NCBI GenBank assembly: GCA_014084085.1 | Contig: NPFB01000053.1 | Coordinates: 281,876-345,875, forward strand | DNA length: 64,000 nucleotides | Reading direction: 5' to 3' | Source of the DNA: Hondaea fermentalgiana | Lineage: Eukaryota; Sar; Bigyra; Thraustochytrida; Thraustochytriidae | Shown: in pieces, positions 39,001 to 46,907 of the stretch | How the letters are laid out: each line of letters begins with the position of its first letter | Position numbering within the stretch: position 1 is the stretch's first letter | Made by a program: the position numbers and the translations under genes | Notes under the pieces: model-generated | Seen by the model: only the letters and a program-made list of their open reading frames with translations | Told to the model about the DNA's origin: nothing | Database searches by the model: none

Positions 39001-42000
39001 ATCACGAAAGATAGCATCTGGAGGCCCTTCTCGAGTGAAGCAAATGGTTCGCTTGGCGAGATACGCGGAAACATTGCGCAATATGGCCCAAGAGGATCCG
39101 GACGCAAACGTCGCTCGACAGGCATACGAAGTCGGCCAAATCATTCCGCAATTTGGATCCGAAATTGCGCACTCTCTCTTTGCTGACGATAGAGCGCCTC
39201 CTAAAGTCCGTTCGGCAGCGCTCAAGTCGATCCTCCAGAGAGCCCCGAACCAAGCTGCGATCGCTCAAATGCTGCCGATATTATCGGAGTGGATTGCGAA
39301 TGGACCGCGTGGTCTTGTAGACGCTGCAATGCGAGCGATGGTGAGCCTGAAAGAGGGTGGGACACTCCACGCTGCTCTTGCAAAAGGTACTATGCTCTCG
39401 TGGCAGCAGGCATGCAAACTTGTGGAGACGCTTGAACAAAATGCGCATAGTGTCAAGCGACTACTTGACCAGCATCAGATGGACCTTGTTCTCGAGTCTT
39501 TGTCCAAGGCCTATACAGCGCAAAAACGGGAGCAGACCGCGGCGCAAGACATGGGCGATATTGCAGAATTTGCCTTTTGCGACGCCCTTAGCGGACTTGG
39601 AGACAGTGGCTTTGCTTTCTCTGCTTCTGAGTCTTGGCTCGACCGTTTTGCCGACAGTGACGTGAACCTGCAAGTCGCACTGGCAACAATGTTGAGTGAT
39701 GCGTGTGTCTGCTCCCTCGAGGAAACTATTATGGGCTATATAAGGAGTGCTGAGACCGACAAACGCGTTCGAGCTTCGCTCGCGCTTGCTTTGCATCGCC
39801 TGAATCGATGGAAGTCTGAATCTGTGCAATTGGCAATGGAAGCATGGCTCTTAGAAGAAGACGAGAGCATGCAGCTCGCCGCCGTTGATGTTTTATGCGA
39901 GATTGGCGACATTGGCTCTCGCCTCGTTCGCTTGTTGCCATCGCTCTTGCATGGGACGAGCTTCAGAATTGGACCTGCTGTGCAAAAAGCGAGATCCCAA
40001 CGTGCAGGTCTCCTCACGCGAAAAGACACGAAAGCACGCATGCGCATGGCCGTCCTTTCGCACCTGCGAATGCATAGTGACACGAATTCTCTTGTGGATA
40101 CAGTGCAAGGCAAGGTCGCTCTGCGTGAAAGCATAGCGCACGGTGTTCAGACGCTTATGTTGCACCCCAAATTTGAGCTTGCGGAAACTGATGTCTTGCG
40201 CTGGCTGGATGATGCTGAAAATGTCAAACTCGTGACCTGTGAGATGCTCGCCAGATCGACCTGCACGGAAGCTGCGCGCACAAAATCTGTGGCTGAAAAG
40301 CTCTTCGAAATTTTGTCAGCAATACCCGACGGTCTGAATAATGAGTCCAAAACGAGTGATACTGCGCAAGCTGATGTTTCTCGAGTCCTTTGTAATGCTG
40401 CAAAAGTCGCACTTGTCACGAGGTTTCGCAGATTCCTGCCTTGGACTGCAGCCTCGGAACGACGACTTGCGACTGGATCAGCACAAGTGCGTGAAGCATT
40501 GCTGAAAACGTTGGTTCTTCGGGACTGGGTGCAGGATCCTGCGCTCTTCAACGCAGTGTTTCCAACCTTGCGCTCGTCTTGTCTCAATGATGATGAACGT
40601 GAAGTTCGGATAAGTGCTATCGCGCTATGTACAGACTGGCTTCGCGCTGTCAAAGACACTCGCATGGAGCCTGCTTTGGCCGAAGCGCAAGCAGATAATG
40701 TTGCCCGAATGGAAGGTTGCATCGAAGATGTTCTCTTATCATTTGATCGTGAGCCTTCGGAGCTTTCGGCAGTTGTCGACCTCATGCGAGGGTCCACCAT
40801 GTCCAAAGCCATCTTCATGGCCATGATCACGCTGGTGCGTGAGTGCCCGGACCAGAATGTAAGCGCGCGCTGCAGACTTGCACTCTCGCAATTGAAAAGC
40901 CCGCCCCCTTTCCAGGCAAGTGACCTTCTTAAGTTGGACACCTCCGGCCACGAGTCAAAGCTACTGTGGCTCACGCTCTTGAGGAAACTTCGACGGAATC
41001 CGGCATTTACGGAGACAATTTCCGACGCAGAAGTGGTCATCTACGTTCGCAGTTTTGTCGCCCCAGAGACTGCGCGTGAATATTCGCCATCAACCGCGCT
41101 TCTAATTATAGAACTCTTGCGCTGCTTCACGGATCTTCGCATCACGCTTGAGTCGGTCGACATTCTCAACTATCTTGACGTGGCGGCAACGGCCTTCGCG
41201 GAGGCCAGCGATGAGCGGATCCTTCGTATTTTGTTGCAGTACTTGCTTGTCAGCGAGAATGTCCGACTGAATGCCGCGGTTGTTGGGCATATAATCGATC
41301 TTGCAGGCTCAGAGAGCACAGATGTCACGCTCGAAACAGATCGGTCGCGCAATATTATTCACTTCTTTGCGCAGTATCAGATCAAAGATACGGCGGAGAC
41401 CAGCTCTCTGCTGGCGGTCATGGAGGAGCACGAAGTTGCCGCATCTTTTCTCTTTGAGCCTGTTTTGAGTTTCTTGCGGCGCGAGCGAACTCACCGGCCA
41501 TCGGACGAAGTACACAAGTCCCAAGCTGCCCTTCGTGCGCAGATTGATCAGCTTGCAAGAACAAAGCGAACGCTTGAAGCGACGTATCTAAGCAAGGAGA
41601 TCAGATTCGGTTTTGAAATGCACGATACGCTCGGCGTCACATCGAAGCAACTCGCCCTTAAAGGCCGGGAAAAGATCAAGGAGCAGCGCGTGCAGAGGCA
41701 GGCGCTCAAAGACATGCGGGAAGCTGAGTGGGAGCAAGCACGCGCAGAATGGTTTCCGCCCACTCTGGTGGACCAACATCTTGAATTCATCAACGTGCCT
41801 GCTTCGCTCGAGTACCAGCAAAGTAGGCTTTCCACAGCATCAACGGGAGTTTTTCTCAATGCTATACCCGATGAGATGGCGACTGAGCGACAGATTTTTG
41901 CACAAAATGTGCTTCCGGAGATAAGGCGTCGTCTCCGGGCCATGGGCGTGCCCGTAGCGCTGCACCTGAGCAATCCAGAAGTGCTTGGGGTGTTCGTGGA

Positions 42001-44746
42001 GCCGATTTCTTCTTTGACCTCATCTTCAACGTCTAACTTTTCGTCAGCTTCAGGAGCGAATTCTGCTGCGGCCAATCTGGCCCGAATAGCACAACGAACG
42101 AATCTTGCTCGTGAGTGCGCACCTTTTATGGTCTGCTTTCTAGGGGCGCGTTATGGGCAGCCGCAGCATAAGGCGCAAATTGATGACAGCATTGAAATGC
42201 TGGAGAGGAGCGCCTGCTTCCTTGGGCGACCCAACATGCCAACGAGCGCACTTTGCTATTTTCGCGACGCAACCTTTTATCAAGATCTTGCAGCGCATCT
42301 AGAGATGGAATCCATTTTCCAGCAAGCCACGCCACGGAGAAGCACAAAGGGGGACGCCGGGGAGAAAGGAAATGCGAGCAGCAAGTACAATGGCATAGAA
42401 GTTTTCTTTAGCGACAGCGAGAAGCCGGCGCTCGCGAACCTCGAAAAAGTGTACGCTGGTGAAGACAGTACTGACATCCGTCTCAAGTCGCGCCAAGAAC
42501 GTGAGAAGCAGGCGATTCTCTCACATCCGTATGCAAAGTCGACCAACGTACGTCTTAGTGCGCCCGTCAAGTTGCAGAACAGTGGTCACGTCTCTCCAAA
42601 TTGTCTCCTGGACTTCTTCGCGCAAGTGACAGAAGATCTTCTGGCCCGCATCTTGGGTGAATTTCCCGTGAGGACATCTCATCGCGCCAAACACAGCGCG
42701 GGTGCAGTGTGCGGGTCAGAGGAGCTTGCCGAAGAACTCCCCTTCCGTCTCTCTGAAGAGCAACGCGCCCATGAGCATTTCCTATGGGAGCACTCGCAAC
42801 TTTTACGAAGCGATACGGAATTTGGTGGCTTCTTGCCGCGCACGCGTCAGCATATTTACCAGGATCTCCAGCACTTGCTTACAGAGGACGGGAGCTCTGA
42901 CAACAAGTTGCGAGCGGAGCGCCGGACTGTCAAGAATCCCAAGTTCTGGACTAAGGATGAGCATCTGGGTAACAGCGCAATCCTCCTTACGGCTGAACGC
43001 TATCAAGGGAAGACGACGGTGCTTGCAACATTTACCGACTGGTACAGAAGTACATGTGCGCCGTCGCTGCCTCCGATCATTTTCCACTCTTGCAGGGCTT
43101 CTGCAATGTCAGGTGACCTCACTTTAATCTTGTTGCGCTTGGGTGTTGAGCTGCTCAATGTGTTTCATCCTCGCCTGGACCTAGAGGATTGGTCCCCCCC
43201 TTGCGGCTGCGCACTGAACCTTGAATCTGTGCGGACCTGGTGGCATGGGCTTCTCTGTGAGGTCTCGAGCCTTGCGTTGTCAGATCATCGACGGCCTGTT
43301 CTCATCATTGACGGTCTCTTCGAGGTGATGGATTCTGCTTCTGTCAAGAGCAAGGAGATCTGGATGGGGCTGCTTCCGCAAAGGTATGGCGGCCGCTGTC
43401 CACCAGGGATCTCCATGATTCTGAGCGCATCGGCTTGCAGCAATGCGAAAGCTCTCGCGCGGACAAACAAGCGGCAGAACTTCCCCTATCGTGAACTACA
43501 GGTGGGATCGCTCAGCAAAGATGAACAGACTGTTCTTCTCACCGAGGCGCTTGCACGCTATCGCATGCGTCCCACAGAGAGCCTGTTGTTAAGAACCTCG
43601 CGAGCTGGCGCGAATTTTGCGCCTGCCAACCTCGACATTTTCGTGCGGCATGTGGCTGGCCTCCACGAAGGTTGCACGCAAGTCGAGACAAGCATTGAAC
43701 ATTTGCTTGGCCTCTTGGGGAATGACGAGCTCGAGAATGGTCGAGAGGGAGGCGGTGGAAACGCGCCGGACGGGGACGCGATTGTTGCAGATCGAGATCG
43801 AGCTCATACGATCCTCGACTCGATTTTGATTGGACTCGAAGTCGAATTTGGAGTATCGCTGTGCCGGTCAATACTGACATGTCTCGCTCTCACCGGACAC
43901 ATGGACGAGTCAGATCTCTTCGAATTCTCTTCGCAGTTCGCAGAGACCATCTCCCCGAAAGAATGGCGTCGCCTGTGCTTGCAGCTGGACGAAGTGGTCA
44001 TTTGTGTTTCGGTTTGTGCACAGAACGAAATTGCGCCCTGGCAGCGTCGCGGATCGTCTTTGCGGAGCGTGAACTCGCAGAGTTCTCGCTCTTCGCGCGG
44101 ACCTGAGGCGCGACGCATTAGCGACCTGGCTTCCCAGGACTTCTCGGCACGCAGAAAGTCCGCGGATGGAGGCGCGGGCAGGCGCTATGTGCGGCACGTC
44201 TCGGCACCAGAAGAACTCATGCGGACGCTGCACGCCGAAGCACACTCGGTACGTGTACTCAGTCTCCGATCTGAATGGTTCAAGCGAGGCGTCCTGCGTA
44301 GGTACTATAATACCTCAGAGACGGCAACGTGTCCTCAGCTTGCGGAGTTCTATGAAAGACTCTGTCGATTTTGGACAAGTAAACTTGACGTGTGGTATGC
44401 AACGTCAGCCCAGATCCCACTTCTCACGCATCGCGCTGCCGTGATGCGCAAGGTTGTTCATTATGCGCTTTGCGCGTCGGACCCGCTCTCTTGTATTCGG
44501 CGCACGCTGCTATCGCCCAAGACGCTCGCTGCAATGGCAGCCCAAATCACGTGGTATGACGCCATGTCCGCCATGGCGGAGGACTTTGCGCGTGCTCTTG
44601 ACTTTTTACAGCAGGGCCTCGATAGTAGATTTACGGAAGAGGATGCAAAGGAGTGCGCGGCCAAGCTTGCATTTGCGCGCGAACGTATCAGCGCGAACGT
44701 TGACGAAATCTCCGCAAACCCGGACTGCGTTACTGAATTACTATAA
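33098..44746 (+). CDS. Giant STAND/NACHT protein with Nudix-like, kinase-like, HEAT-like, DUF4062-like and second NTPase domains
   Basis: A 3,882-residue intronless protein; the ATG has A at -3 and G at +4. Residues about 150-350 resemble a Nudix-like region (YRNMLLSSMMRYGENAFNAA, later HYWKWR). About 500-830 is an aminoglycoside-phosphotransferase-like kinase: glycine loop HGGFSGSFV, catalytic HGDLNGMN (about 794) and metal-binding IDFA (about 812). A NACHT NTPase follows: Walker A GGAASGKS (about 1108), Walker B YLFDGLDEAGD (about 1191), sensor IISSRE, then the wing motif FVHLSFQEYLAGLF (about 1465). About 1590-2790 is HEAT-like helical repeat. About 2915-3100 resembles DUF4062 (ERQIFAQNVLPEIRRRL, FLGARYGQ, LCYFRD). 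A second STAND-type NTPase (about 3290-3700) has a degenerate P-loop AERYQGKT and Walker B VLIIDGL, as in TEP1/NPHP3/NWD proteins. The layout suggests a ligand-triggered oligomerising receptor. Function is inferred only. Confidence 0.9.
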   Translation: MGGSAPEEGPRAGPVEPRDCGHGRQRRLGTCTACRAAAAGVVAERQGQKLGLATQQALSARLRVTRATHAALDDEDARYRREEIESKGFRRDLVKATSVAEAAVLLEGHRQSQHNRRRVGTETEADTSPSTQSINEAAYKETEILDDTSFQDLSEFRTWLHESGIDTLHWGLARTKSSASLFREIQNKTSVLVIEAADGDSFRIFRLLRVVRVRVKQEIERGRIRYLVEASQELGETGQLRYRNMLLSSMMRYGENAFNAARRSVEKEMQNINTVRGRCIPRRAITAKRDSPRVCVEDLESPSYPGLLTRYILVTVDVALDRRLPDADFCTVEYLPTMHIATKHYWKWRTRAEVAQIVNGKTSRSAPSTAHRRNLLLGDATESTSALLPGTEKPFFWSLYDDDFEKASDSDDLFIPFSRLRRHMRQWGLTEDEIADLLQQIKDVLRDESLLSKSDFKKKLADPITELIVADQDSLSSRGLGNEHYQVLKNLFPNASRIFSRILHGGFSGSFVLQAQARYCDGLQGDPTVVKLDRRDLMRDEIQRFRTLAPYMGDCAPAILQTDVEGSDSLLGGIKFELVGAVWMLPDFRSNLLNSGAAQPLSTFKKLFMHESAEEERARVEHALGKARVSSSHVLASHTSDKFPTMQTETQVARPPSSPASISSPMTGPMSPTSEDEEPRSALDPGSPKEVSKGTNLVYGEVYQVLKEVFGEIMRTTTLSSKETVSCSLLDVYRIDKYIGRLLEPPAAPGLTGAGAAGLPDWAQLDPTGSGRALLQRLLDKIDRQTYPYEMGLVHGDLNGMNILIDSHNIVWVIDFAFSGRGHVLTDIAKLESCVLFEYTQPRSNAEYEALQEVADILIQVGDLREVVFNSRFDMQTDAAPTEQLARVAFAWKAIKRLRMYAANYCDTDPGPAQMLVAMLHNAARALRFTDIEDKRLPYFVATRCAQRLLDFMETNRGSIKIPARAHSEAASRHKPMNASLSADQIKYEKHRYFHDVRVRESYILDLFTREPVNILEQTVELQMIEGSSREKVMREVANMDEIQAQRRLRKRLDALRGDILGCTADEGLGGSWPASAVNDEDNGHARFTSALQVLGNPRDEGHRVLLGGAASGKSCLMRKILVSMGHDLASDGHDVIPILILIIELGRLMTERKLTSEDDLLDAYFASTFGEGSARLAFFRQMRKEDALCYLFDGLDEAGDHKPAIERYLAGLVDHEKRIIISSRETGFNETAFRNFQFLQVMPLTDQMQSQIVEMRLGSDHPRLLTIRNELRKPQYAEIARNPLMLSLLVSLLANKANSASQSANGERPRSNQGILTRSYLYERAVAQLLHHGSMAKFGMRRGADDKHVQRSIEALASKISYGFLKSLAFTAQSLRTRDFGPDVLNRVAETYVADPIYFSPEVMAKPLALQEEVFRVIEVLQGAVYSGLCGLFATSRVSVQPNAAAEGYGSTTSQTSPQQVLRFVHLSFQEYLAGLFIVDHLQRALRSTKDGGENPFGETIKSLLCICPEQEEWGHLHDPWWQVTLASMAGSMPPRTFLAFAECILSWDDSSGSNVLLCAELHAEAAASESLEGARDVGAEAPRSQVEALIKSRFSDYINEEELVDALTHPSRNLQLMALAEVHKLYDSRKAAYSIMFGPGIDETTDRAPLLLLPWYRRASAAYALSHLASAKNDEVIIDVLLGLWSDESGQVRRAAVEAIAALQAESHKLVIDELHRQLHDEVESENGHELVAALRVQHPRIIEDLLTIASLDESGASSSISNNSHEALLSLPLTVELLYTLCRAVSHAKVLSVRSCAARILISRCAPEAGDEAAPLNETLETAFISWLEHPEVTFCMSAAQILAQSTFKSFRIAQALSTLQKRVASLPGDHSDLWDAALVALVAVAQPADDLVHDALLFGLHAKASTTRGECIQLLQQLLPQILTQSQDFNESQAKRILATSEPIEELSSAQASQEDRQAETSRASRKIASGGPSRVKQMVRLARYAETLRNMAQEDPDANVARQAYEVGQIIPQFGSEIAHSLFADDRAPPKVRSAALKSILQRAPNQAAIAQMLPILSEWIANGPRGLVDAAMRAMVSLKEGGTLHAALAKGTMLSWQQACKLVETLEQNAHSVKRLLDQHQMDLVLESLSKAYTAQKREQTAAQDMGDIAEFAFCDALSGLGDSGFAFSASESWLDRFADSDVNLQVALATMLSDACVCSLEETIMGYIRSAETDKRVRASLALALHRLNRWKSESVQLAMEAWLLEEDESMQLAAVDVLCEIGDIGSRLVRLLPSLLHGTSFRIGPAVQKARSQRAGLLTRKDTKARMRMAVLSHLRMHSDTNSLVDTVQGKVALRESIAHGVQTLMLHPKFELAETDVLRWLDDAENVKLVTCEMLARSTCTEAARTKSVAEKLFEILSAIPDGLNNESKTSDTAQADVSRVLCNAAKVALVTRFRRFLPWTAASERRLATGSAQVREALLKTLVLRDWVQDPALFNAVFPTLRSSCLNDDEREVRISAIALCTDWLRAVKDTRMEPALAEAQADNVARMEGCIEDVLLSFDREPSELSAVVDLMRGSTMSKAIFMAMITLVRECPDQNVSARCRLALSQLKSPPPFQASDLLKLDTSGHESKLLWLTLLRKLRRNPAFTETISDAEVVIYVRSFVAPETAREYSPSTALLIIELLRCFTDLRITLESVDILNYLDVAATAFAEASDERILRILLQYLLVSENVRLNAAVVGHIIDLAGSESTDVTLETDRSRNIIHFFAQYQIKDTAETSSLLAVMEEHEVAASFLFEPVLSFLRRERTHRPSDEVHKSQAALRAQIDQLARTKRTLEATYLSKEIRFGFEMHDTLGVTSKQLALKGREKIKEQRVQRQALKDMREAEWEQARAEWFPPTLVDQHLEFINVPASLEYQQSRLSTASTGVFLNAIPDEMATERQIFAQNVLPEIRRRLRAMGVPVALHLSNPEVLGVFVEPISSLTSSSTSNFSSASGANSAAANLARIAQRTNLARECAPFMVCFLGARYGQPQHKAQIDDSIEMLERSACFLGRPNMPTSALCYFRDATFYQDLAAHLEMESIFQQATPRRSTKGDAGEKGNASSKYNGIEVFFSDSEKPALANLEKVYAGEDSTDIRLKSRQEREKQAILSHPYAKSTNVRLSAPVKLQNSGHVSPNCLLDFFAQVTEDLLARILGEFPVRTSHRAKHSAGAVCGSEELAEELPFRLSEEQRAHEHFLWEHSQLLRSDTEFGGFLPRTRQHIYQDLQHLLTEDGSSDNKLRAERRTVKNPKFWTKDEHLGNSAILLTAERYQGKTTVLATFTDWYRSTCAPSLPPIIFHSCRASAMSGDLTLILLRLGVELLNVFHPRLDLEDWSPPCGCALNLESVRTWWHGLLCEVSSLALSDHRRPVLIIDGLFEVMDSASVKSKEIWMGLLPQRYGGRCPPGISMILSASACSNAKALARTNKRQNFPYRELQVGSLSKDEQTVLLTEALARYRMRPTESLLLRTSRAGANFAPANLDIFVRHVAGLHEGCTQVETSIEHLLGLLGNDELENGREGGGGNAPDGDAIVADRDRAHTILDSILIGLEVEFGVSLCRSILTCLALTGHMDESDLFEFSSQFAETISPKEWRRLCLQLDEVVICVSVCAQNEIAPWQRRGSSLRSVNSQSSRSSRGPEARRISDLASQDFSARRKSADGGAGRRYVRHVSAPEELMRTLHAEAHSVRVLSLRSEWFKRGVLRRYYNTSETATCPQLAEFYERLCRFWTSKLDVWYATSAQIPLLTHRAAVMRKVVHYALCASDPLSCIRRTLLSPKTLAAMAAQITWYDAMSAMAEDFARALDFLQQGLDSRFTEEDAKECAAKLAFARERISANVDEISANPDCVTELL

Positions 44747-46330
44747 TAAATTGTCACTGCCCTGGTGCTGCGGCGCTCCCGGCGACGTTGGGCTCCGGTA
44801 TTGTAATATATTTTGCTTGGCAATAATTACAGAGCCCAGCGTGCGGACAGAGTTCACCTTGTACGCAGAGATGGCCGTGGCAATCTCCTTTTCGGATACT
44901 TCAATGGGGCCCTCAACCTCCGGAAGAAGAAATTCGACACGGCCATAATCTGTACTCCAGGGATGCGCCGAGATCTGCGCAAAGGATGCCCGCTTGGAGA
45001 GATCTTTTTCTAGAATGGACTTTAAGAGGCCAACGACATCGTGGTCACTTTCCCTGGTCGTAACACCGGCGGATCCGGGGCGTGGTGGGTAGTTTACATC
45101 TCCTTCCTGGATCAGGTCGATGAGCGCTTGCGCAGTATCAGCAACGAAGGGGGGGGTGCCGAAGATCATCATGAACAGGGTCGCGCCAACTGCCCAAATG
45201 TCAGTAAGCTTGCCATTGAAGGCCTCCCCAGAGCACATTTCGGGCGCAAGAAAGGCCATTGTGCCATCTGTCCGATTAATCATGGGATCTTCGTCATCGC
45301 GAAAAGCCTGCGCAGCGCCAAAGTCGGACAGCAAGAGGCGATCCGTTTTGTCGACAAGTAAATTGCTTGGCTTGATATCCTTGTGAATGATGTTGTGCTT
45401 GTGTAAATAGTCCACAGCAGAAACGAGCTGGACCATTAGTCGTCGGGCTCTGCACTCTTGAAGAGGAGATGCCTTGCTGTGATCCGGCATGAGCGCTCCG
45501 CCATCCACAAAGGACGTGACCATGTACGTCTTGGGGTGACTTGGGTCATCGATTACCTCTATGAGAGGCAAAATGTTGGGGTGACGCAAACGCTTCTGGA
45601 TGGCAATTTCTCGCTTCAAATCCGTCCTTGAAGCATTACTTGTGCGCGGACCGAACTGAGCACGTTTTAGCCTTTTCCGATCGATAATTTTGATGGCACA
45701 AAACATTCCCGTCTCATGCCGTGCTCGAACAACGACCCCAAAGCTACCTGTGCCAATCACTGCGCCAAGCTTGTAGCCATTGACTTTGATCACGTTTCCG
45801 TCCTCATCGGCGGTGACTTCATTCGAAGTTGTGATTTGCGTCTGCAGCGACGGTCCCATCTGAGGTGAGAAAGCGCCACGCTTGATCATGGATGACCGCC
45901 GACGTTCTGCGAGCGGATCAGCATCACTCGCAGCTCGATTCTCAAGAAAAGATTGCGTGGACGTTTCGGGAATCTCATTACTGCCGCTGCCATTGCTGCT
46001 GCTCGAGTGCGGTGCCGACGGAGTCGGCAAGTCTCCGCTGTCAGCGATTAAATCAAGTAATTCATGCGAAAGCTTTCGGTATTGTGCGATGAGTTTGCGC
46101 GCTTCGATTAGATTGTCAAATTCATCTGCCCCAGCTGACTTTTGTGTTTCTTCTCGCATGAACTCAAGAGCTCGGCGCACAAGGTCACTTTCTGCAGCCG
46201 TCGCCACCTTCACACGAAGCACAGAGCTCGTAGATGGTCTCGGAACCACGACAGATGAACGCGCGCTTGCATTAGTCTGTTCGCCAAAGCTGATCTCGTT
46301 GCCGAGCGGCAAGCTCGCAGATCCCCCCAT
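44741..46330 (-). CDS. CaMKK-like serine/threonine protein kinase
   Basis: A 529-residue protein. The kinase domain spans about 180-465: glycine loop IGTGSFGVVV, lysine in AIKIIDRK, catalytic IIHKDIKPSNLLV (His-Lys-Asp in place of His-Arg-Asp), LSDFGAAQAF, activation loop ending GTMAFLAPE. The segment IEVIDDP after the alpha-C helix and the insert after RKRLKRAQFGPR are typical of Ca2+/calmodulin-dependent kinase kinases and their relatives (SAK1, Tos3), which phosphorylate the T-loop of AMPK/SNF1-type kinases. The N-terminus MGGSAS fits an N-myristoylation signal (Gly2, Ser6). No clear calmodulin-binding helix can be read from sequence alone. Its last 6 bp overlap the end of the giant STAND gene. 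Confidence 0.9.
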   Translation of the reverse strand: MGGSASLPLGNEISFGEQTNASARSSVVVPRPSTSSVLRVKVATAAESDLVRRALEFMREETQKSAGADEFDNLIEARKLIAQYRKLSHELLDLIADSGDLPTPSAPHSSSSNGSGSNEIPETSTQSFLENRAASDADPLAERRRSSMIKRGAFSPQMGPSLQTQITTSNEVTADEDGNVIKVNGYKLGAVIGTGSFGVVVRARHETGMFCAIKIIDRKRLKRAQFGPRTSNASRTDLKREIAIQKRLRHPNILPLIEVIDDPSHPKTYMVTSFVDGGALMPDHSKASPLQECRARRLMVQLVSAVDYLHKHNIIHKDIKPSNLLVDKTDRLLLSDFGAAQAFRDDEDPMINRTDGTMAFLAPEMCSGEAFNGKLTDIWAVGATLFMMIFGTPPFVADTAQALIDLIQEGDVNYPPRPGSAGVTTRESDHDVVGLLKSILEKDLSKRASFAQISAHPWSTDYGRVEFLLPEVEGPIEVSEKEIATAISAYKVNSVRTLGSVIIAKQNILQYRSPTSPGAPQHQGSDNLL

Positions 46331-46907
46331 GGATCGGTCCTCCAGGCTTTTATTGCTTCACTGCAAGAGTCACGAGATCGATCGACAATTCTCTCGAGTT
46401 GCGTCTGTCAGCCACTGGCCCGGGTTGACAAACAAGGTAAATTAGGTTTTAGATTGACTGATCGTGAATTTGCAAACGAGGAAAGAGAAAACAATCGGCC
46501 CGACCCGCCGGAGCCGATGCCTTTTTCGGGACCTGCGCTAGCGTACGAATCTAGGACGAGCGCGAGTTGAACTCATTGTCGGCCTAGATTTAAGCTGGGC
46601 GAGACGTATCTCCCGTAACAAGACTGGGTTTATGCTCAGTGCAGAGCCACTGTCAGTGCCACAAGGCGGCCCTAAAACCGATGTCCGTAACGGATCAATT
46701 CAACAATCTCGTGCGCCACTCCTAGGCCTATAAGTGAATGTGGGCCCTTTTTTTTTTTGTGCTAACAGTGTGACTGAATAAGAAAGAATGGAGAAATGCA
46801 GAAATGCAGAAAGAAAGAACGAAAGAAAGAAAGGTCGATTTGTGATTGTACTCCTACTTGGAGAATTTTGAGGGGCCAAAGAGAGGGCGATTGCTCCATC
46901 CTGTTTC
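46331..46907. other. Upstream region of the CaMKK-like gene and 3' flank of the FMO gene
   Basis: 577 bp between two minus-strand genes. It contains CGTAACGGA (46685-46693), a TAGGCCTA palindrome (46723-46730), a T-run near 46748 and GAAA repeats near 46800-46835. No RNA gene or coding exon was recognised. Confidence 0.45.
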
